16,290 nucleotides of DNA from JBBTWV01 sp038062615 (GTDB lineage: Bacteria > Patescibacteriota > Gracilibacteria > UBA1369 > UM-FILTER-53-11): positions 1 to 16,290 of the forward strand of contig JBBTWV010000061.1 of assembly GCA_038062615.1 (NCBI GenBank). Reading direction: 5' to 3'. Below, in pieces: positions 1 to 9,100 of the stretch (position 1 is its first letter; each line of letters opens with the position of its first letter). The notes under the pieces were generated by a model, which worked only from the letters and a program-made list of their open reading frames with translations, made no database searches and was not told where the DNA came from. The position numbers and the translations under genes are program-made.

Positions 1-2
1 TG

Positions 3-146
3 ATCCAGACCGACAGGTATGCCGCGATCGGGTCGGGCTCGGGCGCTTCCGGCGGCAACTCCTCCGGGCAAAGTAAACACTCAAGAAGTTCCCGATATTC
101 TTACGAAGGCCGGCAAGATGTCCGACCAGCTCATGCTGAGGTTTAA
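3..146 (+). other. Frame-3 coding remnant upstream of a probable frameshift
   Basis: Frame 3 is open from the window edge to a TAA at 144..146. Its first part reads as a Gly/Ser/Asn linker containing SGSGASGGNSSG, much like the linker in the secreted protein at 12781..14460. Frame 1 over the same bases gives an Arg/Ala/Pro-rich peptide (PRSGRARALPAATPPG), which is what such a linker looks like out of frame. Plausible protein then continues in frame 1 from about position 70 (KVNTQEVPDI). The simplest reading is that the giant gene enters the window in frame 3 and an extra base (or two missing bases) near 50..75 moves it to frame 1. Whether this is a real mutation, an assembly or read error, or programmed frameshifting cannot be told from here. 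Confidence 0.55.
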
Positions 147-3100
147 CCAAGTTTTTAGCAAACTTCCCGGCATGATCAACGACTTGGTGACCTACACCGG
201 CCGCTACGTTACCAGCACTCCGGAGCATTATGGGTTGGAGGTGGACTCACCCATTAATTTGATTACCGCCAAGGACCAGTACACGCTGGAATATTTAAAA
301 GCGGTGAACACGATGGTGGAAAATAAAATTGATTCGCTGGTGAAAACTTTGCAGCAGGATACACTGCTGGGGGAGTTGAAGGTGCAGGTGAAGGCTGTGC
401 GGCTCAGGGAAAATCCCAATGCTCCGCCGGTTCTTATGAACACGCCAGGGACGCTGAGCCCACCCGCAGTTTTTGTAAATTACACGCCGGCTTTCGCGGC
501 CGATGGTACGAACTTTTTGCGTCGCTTAAACGGCTACAACTTGGACGCCGTGACGAGCGTGGCTCAGTGCACGCCGTATCGCGGTTCAAAAGGAGTTGGT
601 CAATATTCAAAACTCGTGGAGATTAACCGCGCGCTGGATGAGCAGACGACGGAATTTGATGCTGACGCCAATGTAAAAACCGGCCGCACGCCCAATGAAA
701 AAGATCAAAATTTTGCTTGTTATGAAGGGCTTTATGACGGCAAGTGCCAGGGCTACGAGCATTTTGCCGGCTGTTTTAATGATTCGACGCGTTTGTTTGT
801 GGACCCCGTGAATGGCGCGCTGACCTGCTTCCCAGAACGTGCCACCGATCCCATTTTTGACTTGGCCGGAACGCAAGAAGTTGATGGACTTCCACCTGCG
901 AATTTTGACAACTTTAATGTTTGTCTCAACTTCCATGAAAAAAATCAGTTCATAGAATATCTTAAGTCGGCGGATGCGCGGCTGGAGGCGATGGATGATG
1001 ATTTGGCGGCGGGAGACCAGTCACCGGAGCGTAGTCGAGCGGTGATTTTGAGTCGTGCGCAAAGCCATGGATTGGCCGCAAAGGATAAAGATCCAAGTTC
1101 CATCGTGCTTTTTTCGCAAGCCGGTGCGGATGCTTTTGAAGTGACGCTGGCGGATGTTTTGCGAGCTGAGGGTTGGGATTCCGTCGCCAACCCGGAAGGC
1201 TGGCATGATGTTTTAGCGAAACTTTTAGTGAGCATAGATTCCATAAATCCGCGAACCATTGCTATTGATCATCCAAAAGTTGCTTCCGTGGACATCGTGA
1301 TTTTGCGCGATTTTGAAAAATCTTTCAGCAGTGTTTTCATGCACAAAGAGCCAACGAATGAGACGTTGCAGGCTCAACTGCAAGGCTTTATTACGAAGGA
1401 CTTACCGGTGGACTCGCCGCGGTATGTCACGTTTCAAAATGCCCTTCAGCAAGCGGAGCGCATTACGTATCCGGATATTTTTAGCGAGAATTCGTTTGAG
1501 GATTTTAAGCAAAAACTCCGCGATACCGAGGTGCAGTTGAATGCTATTGCAACAAAAGGGCAATTATTTAATCTCTGCGATCAGTGTCTTGTGAGTTTGC
1601 TTTCACCATTGCCGGAGGTTGTCGTGGATGGGGAACAAACACTCATTACCCGCGCCAATCTTTCTAAAGTAGGGGATGCGTTGACGTGGAAGGACATGGA
1701 CATTGATACCAAACATCAATATTTGGCTCAGCATTATTTAGGTAGTGATTTAAGTTTGGATCCTTTTGTGGGTCGCGCGCCAAATGGCTATGAGCTGGCC
1801 TATTTTAATGGCGAGGGCACAAGTGATCGGTACGAATTTACCCTCAATGCCAACCAGCCGGAGGAAGATGATGCGGTGTACCAGCGCGGAGTGGAGTTGC
1901 AAGAGACGCCGGAGCCGGAAATTTTGCCGCAGGATGATCCCAAAAATCCTTTTGACACGCCGCCGCCAAGCGCCGCGGGGCAGGCCGGTTATGATCTTTT
2001 TAGCTGGAATCCGCCGCCGATTTCACCCTGGTGGGAGCGCATGAAAGAGTGGGTGGCAGATTTAAAAGAGACTACACAGCAGTTTACTTTTGGCAAATCA
2101 GAAAAAGAATTTTATGACAAACTTGATGCCGAAAATAAGGCTCAGGTGGATGCGGTAAAAAAAGAAAGTTCAGATGCGCAGGGCGTCTATACCAGCGGAG
2201 GAGACTTGCCTCCAAGCCGTCTGGCCAAAGTGGAGCTGGAGGCTGATTCACAAGTCGTTTCTGCCGGTAAGCGCGTGGATGTACGGGTGATGTTGAAGGA
2301 TAAAGATGGGAAGCCTGTGGATGATGAGTTTGTGAAGGTAATGTTGAGCATAGAAGGTGAGGCGCGGTGGCCAGGGGATGAGGGAACAGGGATGAGTGGG
2401 AAGGACAATAAAACTTCCGAAATTACCATGTTTTCCGGCACGCAAGAGGTTTCTGTTTTGGCGCCGGATGTTACTGCCAATTTTAAACTCACGGCGCAGG
2501 TGGCGGATTCGGATATTACAACAACACTGGATTTTTCGGCTTTGGCTGGAGCAAAACTAGCTTTGCAATCCGAGACGGTAGGTGTGGTTGCTGACGGGAA
2601 AAATACCATTGCGATTGATGTTTTTGCTTGGGACGCCAACAATGACGTGATCTCGGAGGCGGATGGAAAGGTTCGTCTGGCGTTTTCGGATGCCAGCATG
2701 GGACGGCTGGCGAGCAACGAAATTGAGCTCAAAGACGGCCGCGGTCAGGCGCAATTTATTGCCGGGAAGAGAAAAGGAAAGGTCTCTCTCAATGCGGTTT
2801 CAGGAAATTTTGACCCCGGACAGTTGGAACTTTCACTTTTACCTGGTGCGCCAGCGAGCATTGCTCTCGCGGCGGATGCCCAGACCTTGGCGGCCGTGCC
2901 CGACTCGCAAGTCATTATTCAAGCCAGTATTTTTGATGCCAACGGCAACATGGTAGATACCAATTCTGCCGTGCAGATTGACTTCCGCATCAGCGAAAAA
3001 ACGAGCCGGTTTGGAAATCTTTCCAGCGCCAGTGAGACGGTCACGAATGGTGTGGCGTTTACCGGGCTTTCTCCGCGCGACCAGACGGGAGCCGTGAATA

Positions 3101-6100
3101 TTATTGCCGAGTCTCCGGGGCTCACTCCCGGCGCCATCACCATCAAATCGGTGAAGCAGTATGGTGCGCGAGAAGTTGCCGACATACAGGCGAATGCGCT
3201 TGCCGTAGCGTTGCTTGGAATTCCCGCGGGAAATGTTACCGAGTCTGGGTACCTTGGTGGACTCTTTACCATGCGCGGCAAAACGCAGACGGCTAACTCC
3301 CTTACGACGAGCCCCAAGCAGTATCAAAAACTTTTGGAGGTGACGGAGCGCGGTGGCGTGCGCATGCCAGACCAAGATCGCGTGAGTGTTCACTTTTTGC
3401 CGGCCAATTATTTTACGATGATATTAAAAGACACTCACCTGCAGACGGATTTAGCGCAGTTGAGTCTGGTGCCTATAAAAGACGGACAGTTTGAAGTGAC
3501 GCAAGAATCGGATCCAGAAAAACTGGCAGATGGCATCTACTTAAGGAAAATTTCGGAGAGTGAGGTATATAGCGTGGACCTCAAAAAAGGTGCTTTGCGC
3601 GTGGCCAAGGATGATCGTGATGGCATGGAAGTGCAGACCAATGGCTTTGCGCGAATTTTTGATAACGAGTTTTCTGTTCAGCCAAAGTTTGATGCCCCTG
3701 GCGGTTTTCTCATTTTGAGTGTGATGGATGGAAGTACGCCGGTGGCGGAAGTTATTTTTGTTCAGCACTTTAATCAGGATGTCAGAATGGGAGGAGTGAA
3801 TCCGGATGGGCCGGGTGTGTATGTCCAGCCTTTTGCCCTTCCTCCTCAGATTTCTCACTCGATGACGTTTACTGCGAGCTCTTCGGAGGCTCCGCGCGGC
3901 GTGGCGTTTTATGACAAGTCGGAGGTGGTGACGGGTTCGTCGGCACCGGGTTTTGCCTTCCAGTCCTTAGAAGATTCTGCCGACCGCTTTGGTGTGGGAT
4001 TCACGCAAGATAATAAGTTTGCTTTGCTTTTTGCCAGCGGTGAAACTTTTGGTGAGGCTAATCGTCCTTATGCTTCCGACGCCGGAATTGTGTTGGGTGA
4101 CCCAACCGTGCGAGTTGCCAATAATACGGCGACGGGTTTTTCACCGGATGTGGGTAAGATGATTTCTGCCGGTGTCACGGACGTGCGTGCGATTATTGGC
4201 TTAGACTACAACACCGACGGCTTTGAAGATATTTTAATAGCGGGTGAGGACGGCAAGGTGCGTTTGATCCAAAATAATGGTGGATACGATCATCTTAAGG
4301 ACCAAGGAGTTATTTTGTATGCCAAAAATGGGATTCAAGATATTACCAAGGCCGATGTGAATAACGACGGCCAGATGGACTTGGTTTTGGCGGCTCAGGA
4401 GAGCTGCAAGAAAGGGGAGACGTGCATTGATATCTACGAAAATCAGGCGGGTGCTTTTGTGCGCAAAAATTTGCAGTTTGAACAATCCGAGAAGATTATT
4501 ACGGTGCGTGCGCAAGATGTGAATCTGGATGAGTTTGATGACTTGGTTTTGGCGGACACGGCAGGAAATATCAAAATTATTTACAATCAAAATGGGACGT
4601 TTGATGTTCGTCCACAACTTGTGGGAAATATTGGACTGCAAGTGGATCCCGGAAAAAATCTTATTGGAAGTGTGCTGATTCGGTATGCCGGCATGGCAAC
4701 AAGTAACCCAGGTGACCCGACGTCTGGGCAGAATTTTGCGAGACTTTCGTTGAAGGAAGCTAATCCCGAAGGTGATCGTGAACTTGATGATTTTTTTGGG
4801 CGATCAGCGACTGAGCGAGATCCGAGCGTAAACATTGTGGAACGTGAGTTTATTTATGCCGATGCCGATGAAGCCGCATTTAAAAATTCTACCAAGTTTG
4901 CGGAAGACTTAAACGGCGGCGTGGTGGAGACCGGCGATATCATTCGCTATACCATCACGCTTAAAAATGATTCCGGCGCCGTTAAAAATAATGTAATGGT
5001 GAGTGACTCGGTTTCGGAGCAGACGCAGTTGGACGCCAATTCTATAAAGTGTGAGGACTGCGGGGCGACGAGTGAGATGGCGGTGGGAACTTTGGACGGC
5101 GACCCGGTGCGTGCCTATCTTTTTGAAAATATTGATGTGCCGGCGCGAGGTCAGCGAAACATAACTTATGACACGACTTTTTTGGGATCGTCTACCAAGG
5201 CTGAAAAAATCATCATGCAGTTTTCGAGCAAGTTCACGGATGGTGATGGGTCGGTGCAGACCGCGTTGCGTGCGGATAATTATGTGGATATCTCTGTTAC
5301 CAAGGAGGGGAATCCTACAGGGCGCGTGAGGTATTTCTTTAGCAAAGGCATAGCGCAGGGTGGTCGGCTTATTTGGGACAGCGCGCTTTCTACGCCGGGC
5401 GCGGCCGCGGATAGTGCGGCAGACACGTCTTCGGCCACCGGTGTGCCTCCGGTAAAAGATCAAGCCAGTGCCGCCGCGGCCGCGCAAACCACGTACGGAG
5501 ATTACAAAAATAAAGACAGCGACGGCGACGGTCTGCCCGACAGTATTGACGATCTCAACGGCACGCTGGATGGTATTGCCGAGGGTACGCAGGCTCTTGT
5601 GAATAAGCTCACGTGTAACGCCGGATGCATAGCCCTGCCGCTCAACATGTCATTTTTGACACCCGGCCTCTTCCAGGTTTTGGGAATTCCCGTTGGCCCG
5701 GATATTGGTCTCCCTGCCTTTGGTTGGGGTTCGCCCGTCCCGCCGTTTGTCTCTGTTTTTGCCGGCGGCGCGCCATTTCTTACCACCACCGGCGGACGTT
5801 TTTACGTCTCGCCGACGCTGACGGGTGGTGTGGGTTTTGCGCTCTGCTTGGGTGCGTACGGTCTGCCAAAAAACTGTTTTTCTTTTGGACTCAATGTTCT
5901 GGATCTTATGCCCGGCAATATTTGTGACAAGTTAAGCGGAGTCACCGCGGGTGCCATGGCGGCCGCCAATGCCGGGATTAGTAAACTGAACGAGGGAATG
6001 ACGGTAAGCATTGGCGGCGGAGGCACTACAGGAGCCAACTCGCGCCGCTCGGAGGGCAGCGGTTTTGCCAACTACTCTCTTGGCAGTTACGAGTCTCCCG

Positions 6101-9100
6101 TTGCCACGTCACGTAATATCCGCATTCCCGGTTTTCCTTCCGTCATCACCGAATGGGCCTGGCGGCAGTTAGAAGAAATTACCGATAAAGCCCTTTCTCT
6201 CCCCGATATTTACGTCATCTATCCCAGCTGGGACTCCATGAGCGGCGCCGTCATTCCTCAAGGGCACTTTTCGGATTTCCAGGCCGGCAACGCCATGAGC
6301 CAAGTGCTCTCCTACATCAACAGCATGCCGCTTATTGATATTGAGACGGAGGAAGTTCTCTTCAAAATCCCACTCATTACTCGCAAGGAAAAAGAAAAAG
6401 CCATTGCGGATTTTAATCAGTGGATCAAAGATGAAAGGCTCGAGTTGGATAAGTGGCAAAACGCGCTTGGCTGTTTAAGTAACAATTTTGCAAATCTTGA
6501 GCTGTGTCAGTTTGTCACGGCCGATATGAACCGGCTCATTGCTACGGTGGCCGCCAACATGAAGGCTCTGGATGACTGGATTCTCTTCCCCAAAAAAATC
6601 CTCCAGTTCCGCGCCATTGAGTCGTACTATCTCAGCCAAATTATTGATTATTTAGATACGATGATTGAGTTCACGGGTGGCTGGACCAAGCGCAATATTG
6701 CTCGTGTTAAAGAGTGGCGCCAAGCGGTTCGGAATTTTAAAAAAGCCATTGAGTCGTGGAAGCTTTTGGTGAAAATTATGACCGATTACAACGACTCTTG
6801 CGACAAGTGCAAAACAGAACGCTTCACGCTCATGGATCTGGTGCTCAAACTTTTTGTAGCGATTCCAACACCGCCGGTTATCCCAATTCCTAAACTGCCG
6901 GATATTGTTTTGGATGTTTCTAAGGTGCAGGCGGGTGTTAAAGTGCTCTGGCCGGATATTCAGTTTAAGCCCGAACCGCTCACGCTTCCGCGCTTGCCGC
7001 ACATTGGTCTTGGCGTGAATCTCACCATTCCGCAGTTCAAACTTTTGGCGCCAGAAATTCCGGTAATTCCTCCTCCGCCAGATCTGCCGCGTTTGCCAGC
7101 CTTGCCGCCGCTCAACCTTCCAAGGTTGCCGGATCTTCCTCCTCCGCCTACCTTGCCCGGTTTTCCACCTCAGCTGGAAGCACTTTTGAAGCTTCTCAAA
7201 AAAATTCTCAAAATTATCTGTCTCATTCGGCTTGGGTTTGTTCCTACGGATGAGCTTCTGCTCAAAACGCGTATTGAAGAAATCACGGCTCGTGGACTCT
7301 CGCCCATTTTGCCGGTGGACATGCTCTTTACCATTCAGTCGCCGACCATTTCGGTAAAATATGTGGATCAAATTGTGGTCACCGCGTTTACCAACTTGGG
7401 TTTGAATTTGGATTACGTCCAAAAACAGGTGGAGGATTTTGCGCGGACGGTCAATAACTTCTCGACCGGTTTTGCTGGCGGCATCAACAAGTTTACGCAG
7501 TCACTTCAAAAACAGACGGAACTCATTACCAATCCAACGATTAATATTGGAGTCCCTGGTGTGAACGGCGGTCAGATAAATTATCGCGAAGATGTAACCA
7601 AAGAACTGTCACAACTTTTCCATAAGGATGCAGGGTTGGTGGTGGACGATGGCATTAAGTTGCGCGACGCCATGTTAGGAATCAACCAAATCCAAAAACA
7701 GCAGACGGATCTGCTGAGCAACTTGCCTCAGCAAATAAAACTGGAGGCTTCCACGGTGCCATATGTCATGGTGAGCTCGTCGAACCACCTCCTTCGACAG
7801 GCTCAGGATGACATTCATGATCCATTTATTTCGTCTCTCGTGGGTGATCTTCAATCCTACCGCAACAAGCTGAAGGCACGCGTGGATGATCCTCAAAAAT
7901 TTGATGATTTGACGGATCTCGTCGCGAATGTACGCAGTCCATTGCCATCGTTTAAATCGCTAAAATATGTTGCATCCACGAATGATCGCTTAGAAAGCGG
8001 CAAGCCCAGCGAGCCTATAAAAGTTGGCCCATTAGATTTTGAAGGTATGGATTTTGTAAGTGATGATTCGCCGCAGCAAAAATCTCAACTCCCTCGTTTG
8101 CTGGCTCAAGCAGATCCTGGAGCTCGACCACCGCCAGATGCCACAGGGCCGGTAGTCCAAAATCTTGGCATCTATCTTATTGATGAAAACGGTAAAGGGA
8201 AGCGGCTCATTAATTACACCTTGGAAGCCGATCAAGCCGCGCAGTTGGCGGATATTGATTTGGATAATGATGGTGACAGCGAGAAGATTTATTCGTACGG
8301 AAAAAATGTTTACGCCAAGCGCAATGAAACGCGTAAACAGCAAGATCCGGCGCCTACATTCCGCGCCGTGGACTTGGAATACTGGACGGTTTTTGAACTC
8401 TTGCCTAAGGGGACCAGCCCCAGCTTCCCTAAGGCGCTCACTCAAACCGCGCGTGAAACAAGTTTTGGTTTTGACGCTTCGGAAATGCAAGGCGCCGTCG
8501 GCTATGAGATCGTTGCCAAGCACTCGCCATTCTTTTTTGAAAATCCGCAAAATCACGAGACGCTCCGCGCACATATGCTCACCGAATTTTTGGATCCGCC
8601 AGCCGTGGTTCCTGCTGGAGCTCCTCCGCTTAAACCTCTCTACGCTGAGCTTAAGACGGTAGCTGGTGAAGCGCTCTTCAGCGGTTCAAAGCGTGAATAT
8701 ATCGGTCCTCGTTCTGGCAAAATCCATCTCAACTCTGGCGATCTTTTGCATCCATTGGAGTATGTTCGCATCGTTTGGAATGTTGGTACACCCGCGGAAC
8801 AAGAGCTAGAACTTTCTAAGGATGTTCTTTTGCCGGTTCCGGATTCTTTTGCCAGCGGACTGGATATCGAAATGGATGAAGGTGCCTTAGAAATCATTAA
8901 GAGTGAGCCAAGCACCCAGCCGGTACAGGCGGGCATGGCGCTTTTGTTTGGAGATAAAATTGCGGTGAGGACGGGCTCTGTGACGGTTCATTATGCTCGC
9001 GGTGGCGATACCGTCATCCGTTCTCACGAGCAGTACTCTCTCAACAAAACGGACCAGTTAGATAAGCCGTCTTTGAGTTTGGATCTGCCGGAAGGTTCCT

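Noticed and set aside
6862..7179. Repeated CCG/CCT-rich tract considered as a DNA tandem repeat or CRISPR-like array
   Set aside because: Repetition is at the protein level (Leu/Ile-Pro) with irregular spacing; there are no conserved direct repeats with spacers.
6652..7422. 256-codon - strand frame opposite the giant gene
   Set aside because: Composition is Arg/Asn/Gln-rich without structure; antisense shadow of the helical and Leu/Pro region.
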